Source: Salinigranum halophilum (GTDB taxonomy: Archaea > Halobacteriota > Halobacteria > Halobacteriales > Haloferacaceae). From it: 64,000 nt of DNA. Position numbers and translations under genes: made by a program. Location of the stretch: contig NZ_SSNL01000008.1 in assembly GCF_007004735.1 (NCBI RefSeq), positions 107,055 through 171,054 of the forward strand. Reading direction: 5' to 3'. Every line of letters begins with the position of its first letter. Position 1 is the first letter of the stretch. Under the pieces are notes generated by a model that was given only the letters and a program-made list of their open reading frames with translations, searched no databases and was not told the origin of the DNA. Of this stretch, positions 24,207 through 33,810 are shown piece after piece.

Positions 24207-24677
24207 TCAGTTGTCCTCGACGAGGTCTTCGAACTCCGGGATGAGGTCGTCGTCACTCTCACCGTCGCCGTGGCCCGACTCGTCCTCTTCTGTCGGTGTT
24301 CGGCCGGAGTCCGCGTGCTCTGCCGTCTCGTTCTCTCCCTCCTCGGGAATCGGCTCGACGAGAAGCACCTGGAGCGGGATGTTGGTGAGTCGTTTCCCGA
24401 TCTCCTTGCGCGCGATGCGGGCGGCGTGTTCTTCCTGTTCGACGTTGAACACGCGCATCTCCAGTTCGAGCGCGACGAGCGCCTCGTCGGCCGCGACGAA
24501 CGCGGGCAGGAGCTCCTCCCCCGAGGGCGAGGTCCGCGACCCCATCTCGATTTCGACGTAGTTGAGGTCGGGGTTCAGCATCTCGCCCGTCTTCGAGATC
24601 GCGATACGGATCGCCTCGTCTTCCGTCTCGACGTCGTACACGGGGACCGCGGCCTCGACGACGACTCTGCAATCCAT
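24207..24677 (-). CDS. UPF0212 (DUF555) family protein
   Basis: A 156-residue protein. The first 115 residues match the DUF555 family throughout: MDCRVVVEAAVPVYDVET, IAISKTGEMLNPDLNYVEIE, and the helix-strand unit ARIARKEIGKRLTNIPL followed by LVEPIPEEGE. The last 40 residues are an acidic tail typical of halophiles. The ATG at 24677 is clear; the open frame upstream overlaps the DNA glycosylase gene in another frame. No function is known for the family. It is 24 bases downstream of the OGG1-like gene on the same strand. Confidence 0.9.
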   Translation of the reverse strand: MDCRVVVEAAVPVYDVETEDEAIRIAISKTGEMLNPDLNYVEIEMGSRTSPSGEELLPAFVAADEALVALELEMRVFNVEQEEHAARIARKEIGKRLTNIPLQVLLVEPIPEEGENETAEHADSGRTPTEEDESGHGDGESDDDLIPEFEDLVEDN

Positions 24678-24700
24678 GTCCGATAGATGTCGCCCTGGAT

Positions 24701-25663
24701 TCAAGAAGGTTCTCCCGGCGGCTCTGAGTCGCCGCCCGCGCGGAGATAGTAGAAGACGTACGTCTGTGCGTAACCCGCGTAGTCGCCGCCGAACCGCTCG
24801 CGGACGGCGCGCGACGTCTCGCGGTAGTTCTCCCGCTCGCAGTCGGGGTAGTGGTCGGCGATGGCGGTCTGAATCCACGTGTCGAGCGGGACGGCTTCGA
24901 GGAAGCCGAGCGAGAACAGAAGCACGCAGTCGGCCACCTTGTCGCCGACGCCGACGAACCGGGTGAGCGAGTCACGGGCCGCCTCGTAGTCGAGGCCGAG
25001 CGCCTCGGTCGGGTGGGCCTCGCCGTCGGCGACCATCGTCGCCGTCCGCTGGACGTACGGGGCGCGGTAGCCGAGCTTCAGTTCGCGGAGGTCGGACTCG
25101 GTCGCCGCCGCGAGCTGGGTCGGTGTCGGAAAGGCGTGGTACGTCTCGTCGCCGACCACCACCTCGTCGCCGTACTCGCGCGCCAAGCGCCGCTGCATCT
25201 CGTGAATGCGGGAGACCCGCATCTGCGCCGAACAGATGAACGAGACGAGACAGGCGAACGCCGGGTCGCGAACGAGTCGCATGCCTCGATACCGCTCGTA
25301 GGCCCGGCGGAGCAGCGGGAGGTCGGGCGTCGAAGCGAGGATGCGGTCGAGGTCGTCGTCGAGGCGGAGGAGGTGAGTCAGGATGGGCACCGCGTCGGTG
25401 GTCGACTCCCACGCGAGCTGTCCGTCCTGCTGCCGAACCCGAACGACGGCCTGTTCGTCGGAGACGCCGTCGATAGGGGGGACGACCGTCTCGTACCAGG
25501 CGTCGCCGCCGTGGGCGTGCAGCGAGTCGTACATCCGGCCGTCGGCGCGGTCCCACAGGTACGACTGCCCGCTCTCCAGCGTGGCCTGCAGGTCGAACGG
25601 GCCGACCTCGGAGAGCGGAATGACGCCAGTCTCGAACTCGCTCGTCGTGGACTCGCTACTCAT
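24701..25663 (-). CDS. 8-oxoguanine DNA glycosylase, OGG1 type (HhH-GPD)
   Basis: Removes oxidised guanine (and perhaps other damaged bases) from DNA. The 320-residue protein shows an OGG_N domain with ESGQSYLW at residues 30-37, then SFICSAQ, and the helix-hairpin-helix FVGVGDKVADCVLL with the Schiff-base lysine at K242 and the catalytic aspartate D261 in AVPLDTW. Both match OGG1 (the VPVD and GVGxKVAD motifs). The C-terminus has a YAGYAQTYVFYYLR helix. It may be bifunctional (glycosylase plus lyase). The next gene on the strand is DUF555. Confidence 0.92.
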   Translation of the reverse strand: MSSESTTSEFETGVIPLSEVGPFDLQATLESGQSYLWDRADGRMYDSLHAHGGDAWYETVVPPIDGVSDEQAVVRVRQQDGQLAWESTTDAVPILTHLLRLDDDLDRILASTPDLPLLRRAYERYRGMRLVRDPAFACLVSFICSAQMRVSRIHEMQRRLAREYGDEVVVGDETYHAFPTPTQLAAATESDLRELKLGYRAPYVQRTATMVADGEAHPTEALGLDYEAARDSLTRFVGVGDKVADCVLLFSLGFLEAVPLDTWIQTAIADHYPDCERENYRETSRAVRERFGGDYAGYAQTYVFYYLRAGGDSEPPGEPS

Positions 25664-25820
25664 CGACGAATGCGACGGACGCGAGCGGATTGTCGGTTTC
25701 GGTCCGCAGTCGACTGGCCAGCGAGAGCCTCACCGCGCGGCGCTCCCGCCGTCGTCGAGGCCCGTCCCTCCGTGTCGGCGACACGTCGGGGCACAGCGAG
25801 TGGAACGCCGGCGTGAGCGG

Positions 25821-27230
25821 TCAGAACCGCGTCAACGGCTCCAACTCGACACCGACCTCCGCTCTGTAGTCCCGGGCGGCGACGTACACCAGCACGCCGA
25901 GCGTCTCCCACCCGACGAGCGCCGGGACCGCACTCTCCAGCGGGCGACGGACGAGCGGGTCGGCGACCGGCCCGGTGAGGGTCGGACCCACGCGGGTGTA
26001 GCCGAGGACGACGACCGGGTCGAGAGTGAGTGCCTGCCAGAGCAACAGCGCTGTGAGCCCCGCGCCGCTCAGCCCACAGACCGCCAGCAGTCGGGGCGAG
26101 AGGCGGAACGCACACGCCCGATAGAGGTCGGGGTTCACGACAGGCAGCGCGGCCGTCGTCAGCCCGTGGGCGACGTAGAGGACGAGCAGGCCGGGGACGA
26201 CGAGGAAGAGACCGACGAAGACGGCGTCGACGAAGACGAGGGTCCCGGCGAGACCGAAGACGACGAGGCTCGCGACGTCCGGCGCGCCGAAACGGTTCGT
26301 GTGCGCCAGCGGCGGCACCACCTCTCCGAGTCCGGCGAGCGTGCGGGTCGGTGCCCACGACAGGGCGACGAGCGCGGCGAGGGTGGCGAGGACGAGTCCG
26401 GGCGTGACGAGGGCGGTGGCAGCGACGTCGAGACCCGAGGCGGCCGCGTCGACGAAGGGGACGGTCGCGAAAATCATGCGCGCCCACGGGATGACGCCGA
26501 GCGTGACGAAGGCAATCAGCGTCACGAGCAGTCCCACCCCGGTGACCCCACCGAGCAGAGCCCGCGGAAGCGTCTCCCGCGGCGACTCCACCTCGCCGGC
26601 AAGGCCGACACACGCCTCGAACCCGACGAAGCCGAAGAGCGCGACGAGCGCTCCGCGCCCCAGCGACAACACCGGCTGGTCTCGCAGGACAGGTGTCGGC
26701 AAGAGCGGGACGAAGTTGCTCGGCACGACGACCGAGAGCGCCGCGGCCGCGAGCACGAGGACGAAGAGCGTGAACCCGCCCGACAGGAGCAGGCCGAGTC
26801 GACCGACGACGGCCGGCCCCGCGAGGTGGAGCGCGAGGAGACCGCCGAGCACCACGAGCGCGACCGTGTCCTGTGCGACGGGGAGAGCCAGCAGGCGGGC
26901 GAGATACTGCGCCAACAGCGCGAGGAGCGCGGCGTACGCGGCGGGTTTCGGCCAGACGGTGAAGAAGCCGACGGCGCGCGAGCGCCACGTCCGCGAGAGG
27001 TGCAGGTACGCGCCCGCGCTCCGGTCACCGAGCGGCCCCGAGAGGAACGTCGCGTATCCGACCGTCAGCGCGAGCGCGCCGGCCGTCGCGATGAGAAAGC
27101 CCACCGGTGTCATCGGTCCGGCGAGGGTCTCGACGCGCTCGGGGATGTACAGCGCGCCGACACCGAGCAACGCGCCGGTGACGACGGCGAGCGCGTGGGG
27201 AAGCGACAGCCGCCGGTGCCCGCCAGCCAT
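25821..27230 (-). CDS. APC superfamily amino-acid permease
   Basis: A 469-residue inner-membrane transporter with about twelve hydrophobic spans. It has the APC-type opening LSLPHALAVVTGALLGVGALY with the unwound-helix glycines, and FGFVGFEACVGLAGEVESPR in TM6, a characteristic family signature. Acidic residues are few, as expected for membrane spans. Substrate (amino acids or amines) cannot be told. It lies 157 bases upstream of the OGG1-like gene on the same strand, without an obvious shared promoter. Confidence 0.9.
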   Translation of the reverse strand: MAGGHRRLSLPHALAVVTGALLGVGALYIPERVETLAGPMTPVGFLIATAGALALTVGYATFLSGPLGDRSAGAYLHLSRTWRSRAVGFFTVWPKPAAYAALLALLAQYLARLLALPVAQDTVALVVLGGLLALHLAGPAVVGRLGLLLSGGFTLFVLVLAAAALSVVVPSNFVPLLPTPVLRDQPVLSLGRGALVALFGFVGFEACVGLAGEVESPRETLPRALLGGVTGVGLLVTLIAFVTLGVIPWARMIFATVPFVDAAASGLDVAATALVTPGLVLATLAALVALSWAPTRTLAGLGEVVPPLAHTNRFGAPDVASLVVFGLAGTLVFVDAVFVGLFLVVPGLLVLYVAHGLTTAALPVVNPDLYRACAFRLSPRLLAVCGLSGAGLTALLLWQALTLDPVVVLGYTRVGPTLTGPVADPLVRRPLESAVPALVGWETLGVLVYVAARDYRAEVGVELEPLTRF

Positions 27231-27321
27231 TGGCGGGTCGAAGGCGTCCGGCGCGAAATAATCTCGGTTCGGCGGTCCGCGCGGCCGAAGAGTGAGGACC
27301 CTGGCTCCCGTAGTGAGAGTG

Positions 27322-27756
27322 ATGTCCGTCGAGACCGCTCACGCACAGCGGGTCCGCGAGCGCGCCGTCGAGCGCGCGGCGACACAGGCGTCGGTCACCC
27401 CCGACACCCCGGTGTGGGTCGGCGTCGTCCGCTCACCACCAGGGTGGTTCCACCGACGCGTCGACGTCGCCCTGCCCGCGCTGGGGCTCTCGGTAGAGAC
27501 GCACGAGACGCTCGTGCGCCGCCGTCGTGACCTGCGGATGCAGGGGCTCTGCGCGGAGGGAGCACACAACGCCGCGTGGGAGGAACTCGACGTCGACGAA
27601 CACTACCGCGCCCACCTGTCGAGTGAGGACGCGCGGGAGGCCCTGGCGTCGCTCGCTGTGCGCAGGGAGCGCGAGCGTATCGTCCTCGCGACGGACCGCC
27701 AGCCGGGGTTCCGGTGTCACCGGGCCGTCCTCGCGTCGGTGCTCGCCGGCGACTGA
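27322..27756 (+). CDS. DUF488-like protein
   Basis: A 144-residue soluble protein. Its C-terminus ERIVLATDRQPGFRCHRAVL resembles the DUF488 signature, in which a strand ends near a conserved Cys-His-Arg (CHR); the preceding helix EDAREALASLAVRRER also fits. The N-terminal part VWVGVVRSPPGWFHRRVD is less typical. DUF488 proteins are thought to be small single-strand-nucleic-acid- or nucleotide-related factors, with no established activity. I chose the ATG at 27322, since it follows a short gap. It is convergent with mscS. Confidence 0.6.
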   Translation: MSVETAHAQRVRERAVERAATQASVTPDTPVWVGVVRSPPGWFHRRVDVALPALGLSVETHETLVRRRRDLRMQGLCAEGAHNAAWEELDVDEHYRAHLSSEDAREALASLAVRRERERIVLATDRQPGFRCHRAVLASVLAGD

Positions 27757-27766
27757 GTCCCGGTGG

Positions 27767-28720
27767 CTACCGGTTTCTGCTCACGGGGAACTTCACGCGG
27801 TCGGGCTGTTCGTTGAACCGGTCCAGGATACGCTCGTAGAGGACGTTCCGGGTTCGTGCGCCGCGTCGGGGGTGGACGAGGTACCGGAGGCGGAGTTCGA
27901 CCCACGACTCCGTCTGCACGACGTTCACCGTCGGTCCGTCCTGAACCTCGAGTTCGACTGCGGTCTCGGCGAGACGCTCGCGGTAGTCGGCAATCTCGCG
28001 GGCCATCGCGTCGCCGAGGTAGTCGTCGGCAACGTCGACCATCGTCTGCCGGGCGAACCGGAGGTCGGTCTCGAACGCCACCTGGACCGACAGTTCGTTC
28101 CAGACGTGGTCGACGAGCGTCGTGTAGTTGACGACCTGTGCGTTGAGGACGACGCTGTTGGGCACCGTCACGACCCGGCCGGAGGGCTGGTGGGTCGAGA
28201 CGAGGTCGCCGTTGACCTCCCAGAGGGTCGTGACGAGGAAGTCTACCTCGATGACGTCGCCCTTCGAGTCCTCTATCTTCACCCGGTCCCCGACGGCGTA
28301 GGGGCGCTTCAGCATGATGTAGACCCAGCCCAGAAGCGAGAGGAGCGGCTGCTGGAGGGCGAAGGTGACGGCGAACCCGACGACACCGAGCGAGAGGAGG
28401 ACGCCGACCCACTGCTCGGTGATGATACCGAGGACGGAGATGAGAGCGGTGCCGCCCAGGAAGAGTCGGAGGACGTTGCGGACGTCGTGGGCGCGGCGCT
28501 TCGTGAAGCGGGTCGAGAGCGCCCGGAAGACGATGACGTAGACGCCGTAGAAGCCGAGGACGGTCGCGACGACGAGCAGGACCTTCGTGAGCACCACGTT
28601 CCCCGGAAGGACCGTCGTCGGGAACGGGTCGGGGAAGGGGGCCGTCGCCTGGATGTACCCCGCGACGAGCGCGGCGAGGGCGGCGATGGCGAGCGCGGAG
28701 GAACCCAGTCGGCGCGTCAC
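27767..28720 (-). CDS. Mechanosensitive channel, MscS family (second copy)
   Basis: A 317-residue MscS protein with four membrane segments in the N-terminal 160 residues, the pore-lining helix region VLLSLGVVGFAVTFALQQPL, the beta domain (RPYAVGDRVKIEDSKGDV and TVPNSVVLNAQVVNY) and the C-terminal alpha/beta domain ending RFNEQPDRVKFPV. I chose the GTG at 28720: it gives TRRLGSSALAIAALAALV as the first membrane span and a TATA-like TGTTTTGCC lies 25 bases upstream. Longer frames upstream are not membrane-like. Unlike the dacZ-linked copy it retains the C-terminal cage. Confidence 0.88.
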   Translation of the reverse strand: MTRRLGSSALAIAALAALVAGYIQATAPFPDPFPTTVLPGNVVLTKVLLVVATVLGFYGVYVIVFRALSTRFTKRRAHDVRNVLRLFLGGTALISVLGIITEQWVGVLLSLGVVGFAVTFALQQPLLSLLGWVYIMLKRPYAVGDRVKIEDSKGDVIEVDFLVTTLWEVNGDLVSTHQPSGRVVTVPNSVVLNAQVVNYTTLVDHVWNELSVQVAFETDLRFARQTMVDVADDYLGDAMAREIADYRERLAETAVELEVQDGPTVNVVQTESWVELRLRYLVHPRRGARTRNVLYERILDRFNEQPDRVKFPVSRNR

Positions 28721-28871
28721 GGCGCGGAGGTTGTGTCGGCGGGGCAAAACAGTGTCGGCGACGACACCGGGAGTCGAGAACGAGTGGGGTGCTGCCGTGA
28801 GTCGCGGTACCGAGAGCCCGTGAAACACGGCTCTAGCGGCTCTTAAGCGCCTGGAGCCCCGAACGTCGGGT

Positions 28872-29132
28872 ATGAACTGGAACGCGACGCTGGACCTCGT
28901 ATACCTCGGGAGCGCCGTCGGGCTGGCGGTGCTCGCGGTCGGTGAACTGTTCGGCGTGAGTAGTGTGAGTCTCGTCGGTGTCGGCCTCTTCGTCGGGGCC
29001 GTCCTCGCCGGGTTCCCGGTGATGGCGACGCGACTCGTGAAGGGTACCCGCCGTGAGCTGAGCGCCTCGGCGCTCGACCTCGACTTCGCCTTCGCTCCGG
29101 CCGACACGACACCGAACCGAAAAGGGCAGTAG
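28872..29132 (+). CDS. Small membrane protein, two spans
   Basis: An 86-residue protein with hydrophobic spans at about 8-25 (DLVYLGSAVGLAVLAVGE) and 32-53 (VSLVGVGLFVGAVLAGFPVMA), then a basic-to-neutral tail. A CTCTTAAGC box about 26-34 bases upstream supports a leaderless ATG at 28872. No family is recognised. It lies between convergent malQ and divergent mscS. Confidence 0.6.
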   Translation: MNWNATLDLVYLGSAVGLAVLAVGELFGVSSVSLVGVGLFVGAVLAGFPVMATRLVKGTRRELSASALDLDFAFAPADTTPNRKGQ

Positions 29133-29240
29133 TCGGCCAGAACGGACTGGAGGCAGGAGCGCCCGTCACGGTGGACGCCTCGCCGAACCGACCCGGACCG
29201 AGTCGTCCCGACCGTGTCGTGCTCGCGACACAGCGCCCGC

Positions 29241-30710
29241 TCAGCGGATGTAGATGTCGGTGAGGCTCGCGAGCTCGTCGGCGATGCCGTCTTCGAATCC
29301 CTCGCGGGTGACGCGCCAGCCCCAGTTGCCTTCTGCGGTTCCGGGTGTGTTGAACCGGGCGTGTGAGTCCAGTCCGAGGAGGTCCTGCATCGTGGTGAAG
29401 GCCATCACCGCCTCGGAGTTCCAGACGGCCTCGATCATCGACCAGTGGATGTTCGAGCCGTCGACGCCGAGGTTGTAGTGGAGGCAGTCCTTCTGGCGCT
29501 GTCCGAGGTCCTGGTAGTAGCCGACGATGGTGTCGGTGTCGTGCGTCGAGGTGTAGCCGACGACGTTGTCGGGGTAGTGCATGGGCTGATACATGTGTCC
29601 GCCTTCGCACCAGTCGGCGTACTGCGGGACGCGCATCCCGGGGAACTCGAACCGGTCGCGGAGGTCGACGAGCCCCTCGTCGAGGAAGCCGAGGTCCTCG
29701 ACGATGAAGGGGAGTTCGCCGAGTTCGCGTTCGACCGTCTCGAAGAAGTCGTGGCCGGGCGCGTCCACCCACTCACCGTCGCCGGCCCAGTCCGAGTGCG
29801 CGTCGATGGCCCAGTACTCGTCGAAGCCCTTGAAGTGGTCGATGCGGGTGATGTCGACGAGGTCGAACAGCCGTTTCAACCGAGCGAGCCACCAGTCGTA
29901 GCCGTTCTCGCGGAGACGGTCCCAGTCGTAGAGCGGGTTCCCCCAGCGCTGGCCGTCGTCCTGGGGGTTCGGCGGGACGCCCGCGACCACGGTAGGCTCG
30001 TTGTTCTCGTCGAGACGGAAGGCGTCGGGGGCGGTCCAGACGTCGGCGCTGTCGAGGGCGACGTAGATCGGCAGGTCACCGACCAGCTGGATACCGCGTT
30101 CGGCGGCGTACTCGCGGACCGCCTTCCACTGGCGGTCGAAGACGTACTGGACGAACCGCCGGAAGGCGACCTCCTCCGAGAGTTCGTCACGGTATCGGTC
30201 GAGCGCGTCGGGGTCGCGCGTCTTCACCTCGTGGGGCCACGTCGTCCAGAGCGCGCCCTCGAACTCGTGTTTGAGCGCCATGAAGAGCGCGTACCCGTCG
30301 AGCCAGGAGGCCTCGCGCTCGCAGAAGTCGTGGTACTCGTCGGTGGGCTCGAACCGCTCGAACGCCGTGTGGAGGCGGTCGCGCTTGAACGACGCGACGT
30401 GGTCGTAGTCGACGTGGTGGGCGTCGAACTCCTCGCCTTCGAGTTCGGCCTCGGTGAGGAGGCCGCGGTCGACGAGACGGTCGAGGCTGATGAGAAGCGG
30501 GTTGCCGGCGAACGCGGAGAACGACTGGTACGGCGAGTTGCCGTGGGCCTGCGAGATGGGCCCGAGCGGACAGAACTGCCAGAGCGACTGATTTGCGCGG
30601 TCGAGGAAGTCGAGGAAATCACGCGCCCCCTGTCCGAGGTCACCGATACCGTGTGGGCCGGGGAGCGACGTGACGTGCATGAACACGCCGCCCTGACGCT
30701 GGAATCGCAT
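29241..30710 (-). CDS. malQ: 4-alpha-glucanotransferase (amylomaltase)
   Basis: Transfers glucan segments between alpha-1,4-glucans (GH77). The 489-residue enzyme has the family marks GVFMHVTSLPGPHGIGDLG, LVGDLPIYVALDSADVW, TRIDHFKGFDEYWAI and FIVEDLGFLDEG (with catalytic Asp/Glu/Asp positions), and YTSTHDTDTIVGYY. I used the ATG at 30710, which gives the standard start; a GCTTAATG box lies at about 30733-30740. Longer frame to 30872 is not conserved. It probably handles internal glycogen-like polysaccharide. Confidence 0.95.
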   Translation of the reverse strand: MRFQRQGGVFMHVTSLPGPHGIGDLGQGARDFLDFLDRANQSLWQFCPLGPISQAHGNSPYQSFSAFAGNPLLISLDRLVDRGLLTEAELEGEEFDAHHVDYDHVASFKRDRLHTAFERFEPTDEYHDFCEREASWLDGYALFMALKHEFEGALWTTWPHEVKTRDPDALDRYRDELSEEVAFRRFVQYVFDRQWKAVREYAAERGIQLVGDLPIYVALDSADVWTAPDAFRLDENNEPTVVAGVPPNPQDDGQRWGNPLYDWDRLRENGYDWWLARLKRLFDLVDITRIDHFKGFDEYWAIDAHSDWAGDGEWVDAPGHDFFETVERELGELPFIVEDLGFLDEGLVDLRDRFEFPGMRVPQYADWCEGGHMYQPMHYPDNVVGYTSTHDTDTIVGYYQDLGQRQKDCLHYNLGVDGSNIHWSMIEAVWNSEAVMAFTTMQDLLGLDSHARFNTPGTAEGNWGWRVTREGFEDGIADELASLTDIYIR

Positions 30711-30872
30711 ACGCGCCGGTTCGATAGCGGGACACATTAAGCGTAGGGCTTCGGCGGACGCGCGAAACGGGGCGTTGCCGACGTCTGGTGCGGTGCTGTC
30801 TGTCAGCTGTACTCTCTGGTGGTCGTGAGAAACAGTATTGACCTCTGGTTGAGAGTGTCCAGCACGAATCAA

Positions 30873-32384
30873 ATGGCTGAACCTCCATCACGCAGCGGGA
30901 ACGACGTCGGGTCGGGCGACGAGGGAAGCCACCCCGAGGCTGAGCGCCTCTCGAGCGGCATCAGCGGACTCGACACGGTCCTCGGCGGGGGGTTCCTCAC
31001 GGGATATCACTATCTGATTCGCGGCACGCCCGGGGCCGGCAAGACGGTGTTGGGCTGGCACTTCCTGACCGCCGGTGGCCGCGGGGACGCCCTCTACGTG
31101 ACGTTCGAGGAACGACCCGAGAAGATTCGGCGAAACGCCGCGTCGTTGGGGCTCGACCTCGACGGCGTCACCATCTTGGATTTGAGCCCCGAGGCGCGGT
31201 CGGTCGCCGAAGGCGGCAGCTACGACGTGTTCGCCCCCTCCGCGGTCGAGTACGAGGCGCTGACCGCACGCGTCCAGACGCAGGTCGAAGCCGACCCGCC
31301 GAGTCGGGTGCTGCTCGACCCGGTGACACAGCTACGGTATCTCGCCCCGGACGAGTATCAGTTCCGGCGCGAACTCCTCTCGCTGATGGACCTGTTGACG
31401 GGGCGGGGCGAGACGGTCCTCTTCACCTCCCAGACGAGCCCCGAGACGCCCGACGACGACCTGCAGTTCATGAGCGACGGGATTCTCGAGTTGCGCCGCC
31501 CGAACGGCGGGCGGGTCCTCGACGTACCGAAGTTCCGCGGTGCCGAGGTCACCGCGGGCCCGCACGCGGTCCGCGTCGACCAGGGAGGCATGTCCGTCTA
31601 CCCGCGTGTCGTCCCCGAACGCGACGGACGGCCGTTCACCCGGCGGCTCACCTCCTCCGGCGTCCCGGCTCTCGACGACCTGCTGCACGGGGGTATCGAA
31701 CTGGGAACGACGACGCTCTTCAGCGGGCCGACGGGCATCGGGAAGACGACTGTCAGTGCGCTCTTTCTGATCGAGGCGGCCAGGCGCGGGCATCACTCCG
31801 TCCTGTACCACCTCGAAGAGAAACCGGAGACGTTCATCGAGCGCTGTGCGGCTATCGACACACCCGTGACGGAGTTGCTCGACGACGGGACGCTGGAGGT
31901 GGTCAGCGTGACGCCCTCGCTGTTGACGGTCGGCGAGTTCCTCGGACAGGTCCAGAGCGACGTCACGGACGACACGACGTTCGTGATGATCGACGGCGTC
32001 CAAGGGTTCGAGAAACTCACCAACCTCTCCGAGGAGCGCGAGGAGTTGTCGGCGCTCCGCAGTTATCTGACCGCCCGTGGAGTCACCGTCGTGTTGACCG
32101 ACGAGATGCCGAACATCACGGGCGACTTCCGCCCGACGAAGTCGGGCGAGACGGCCATCGCGGACAACATCGTCTTCATGCGGTATCTCGAGTTCAACGG
32201 CGAGATACACCGCGCCATCGGCGTGTTGAAGAAACGGACGAGCGACTTCGAGCACCGACTGCGACGGTTCGAGATAACCGAGGAGGGAATCCGCGTCGGC
32301 GACCCACTCACCGGGCTCTCTGGCGTGCTGACCGGCGACCCGCAGTGGGTCGGCACCGACCCGGAGCGGGAGGGCGCGTTGTGA
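30873..32384 (+). CDS. KaiC-like dual RecA ATPase
   Basis: A 503-residue protein with two KaiC-type RecA domains, as in the KaiC family. Walker A motifs are GTPGAGKT (51-58) and GPTGIGKT (285-292); Walker B strands are RVLLDPV and TFVMIDGV. The linker LTSSGVPALDDLLHGGIELG marks the start of domain two. It lacks the KaiA/KaiB neighbours of cyanobacterial clocks and is followed at once by a histidine kinase gene. Haloarchaeal KaiC-like proteins are used in signalling. The ATG at 30873 is chosen over the GTG-type start 18 codons earlier because it follows directly on a normal N-terminus. Confidence 0.9.
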   Translation: MAEPPSRSGNDVGSGDEGSHPEAERLSSGISGLDTVLGGGFLTGYHYLIRGTPGAGKTVLGWHFLTAGGRGDALYVTFEERPEKIRRNAASLGLDLDGVTILDLSPEARSVAEGGSYDVFAPSAVEYEALTARVQTQVEADPPSRVLLDPVTQLRYLAPDEYQFRRELLSLMDLLTGRGETVLFTSQTSPETPDDDLQFMSDGILELRRPNGGRVLDVPKFRGAEVTAGPHAVRVDQGGMSVYPRVVPERDGRPFTRRLTSSGVPALDDLLHGGIELGTTTLFSGPTGIGKTTVSALFLIEAARRGHHSVLYHLEEKPETFIERCAAIDTPVTELLDDGTLEVVSVTPSLLTVGEFLGQVQSDVTDDTTFVMIDGVQGFEKLTNLSEEREELSALRSYLTARGVTVVLTDEMPNITGDFRPTKSGETAIADNIVFMRYLEFNGEIHRAIGVLKKRTSDFEHRLRRFEITEEGIRVGDPLTGLSGVLTGDPQWVGTDPEREGAL

Positions 32385-32471
32385 GAGACGTCCCCGCACG
32401 GGTCGCTCGGGAGCGACCCCGACAGGGGCGTGAGTCGAGCCACCCGTCGGAGCACGGGCGTCGGTAACGTC

Positions 32472-33791
32472 ATGTGGGAGTCACCCGACACCGCCGGGAC
32501 GAGTGACACCACGAGAGAGGCGTCTCCGAACAGCGGTGACGGGACGTTCCTGCCGCCGGTGGCCGTCACGTCGCCACACCGAGTTCTGCTCTTGATCGCT
32601 CACCGTCGCAACAGGACGCTCCTCCTCGACTGGTTCGCGAAGCAGTCCACGTACGACGCGCTCGATGGCATCGCCATCCTCGACGGGAGTGAGCGAACGG
32701 GGCGAGACGACGACACGCCGACCGAGCGGACGACCGATTCCCCGACGGGTCCGGGGACGGAGCGGGCGGCGACGAACCGAGGGGCCGCGGCTGGCTCGCG
32801 GGCGTGTGACCGCGGATTCGACGGGCTCGAATCGGAGGCCATCGACGTCGTGCTCGTCGACGCGTCAGCGCTCGAGCGGTACGAGACGTGGGTCAGGCGC
32901 CGGCTCGAACTCGAACGGCCGCTGCCGCTCCCGTGTCTGTTGCTCGCCGGGGAATCGACGACGCGGCAACTCTTCTCGTCGAACGCCCCCCACGGCTGGC
33001 GCACGCTCGTCGACGACGTCGTCGCGACGCCCGTCGACCCCGCGTTACTCGACCGGCGACTCCGCGCGTATCTCAGCCTCCGGGAGATGGCCGCAGAGCT
33101 AGAGCGGCGTCACGACCAGCTCTCGTTGCTCGCGCAGGTCGTCAGACACGACATCGCGAACGCCGCGACGGTCGTCACGGGCTGGGGCGAACTGTTGCGT
33201 GGGGACGTCAGCCCCGCGGGCGTCGAGGCGCTCGAACGCGTCCTTCGCGGCGGACAGCGCATCACCGAACTCGTCGAGAACAGCCGCGACCTGACGATGC
33301 TCATCGACGCCGGCCACGACCTCGAGACCGAGGCGATGCTCCTGGGGCCGATCCTCCGCGTGGAGGTCGACAACGTCCGGCGTATCCACGGTTCGACGAT
33401 GAAGGCCGTGACGGTCGACCTCGTGTCGCCGCTTCCGGCGGTCGAGGTCGTGGCTGGCGGGATGCTCCCTTCGGTGTTCGCGAACCTGCTCTCGAACGCG
33501 GTCCGGCACAACGACGCCGACGCCGTCGAGATCGGCGTCACCGTCGACGTCGAACCGGACGAGGTCGTGGTCCGCGTGACCGACAACGGGCCCGGCATCC
33601 CCGACGACCAGAAAGAGCGCGTGTTCGAGCCGGCGACGAAACGCGGCGACAGTCCCGGTGACGGCCTCGGTCTCTCGCTCGTCAAGCGCCTCGTCGAATC
33701 GTACGGCGGGCGCGTCTGGTTCGAGGACGCCTCCGGTGGCGGGGTCGTCGCCTGCGTCGCGCTCTGTCGGGTCACGTCGTCGCCCCCCTGA
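32472..33791 (+). CDS. Histidine kinase with receiver-like N-terminus
   Basis: A 439-residue soluble kinase. Residues about 30-190 have a degenerate receiver pattern with a long acidic insert: HRVLLLIAHRRNRTLLLDWF, then IDVVLVDASALERYE and LPLPCLLLAGES. Next comes the phosphoacceptor helix QVVRHDIANAATVVTGWGEL and a HATPase domain with FANLLSNAVRHN, DNGPGIPD and GDGLGLSLV. The gene follows the KaiC-like gene by 87 bases, so the two probably act together. The start may be the ATG at 32472 or the GTG at 32430. Confidence 0.85.
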   Translation: MWESPDTAGTSDTTREASPNSGDGTFLPPVAVTSPHRVLLLIAHRRNRTLLLDWFAKQSTYDALDGIAILDGSERTGRDDDTPTERTTDSPTGPGTERAATNRGAAAGSRACDRGFDGLESEAIDVVLVDASALERYETWVRRRLELERPLPLPCLLLAGESTTRQLFSSNAPHGWRTLVDDVVATPVDPALLDRRLRAYLSLREMAAELERRHDQLSLLAQVVRHDIANAATVVTGWGELLRGDVSPAGVEALERVLRGGQRITELVENSRDLTMLIDAGHDLETEAMLLGPILRVEVDNVRRIHGSTMKAVTVDLVSPLPAVEVVAGGMLPSVFANLLSNAVRHNDADAVEIGVTVDVEPDEVVVRVTDNGPGIPDDQKERVFEPATKRGDSPGDGLGLSLVKRLVESYGGRVWFEDASGGGVVACVALCRVTSSPP

Positions 33792-33810
33792 CAGTGTGCT
33801 CGTCACGACC

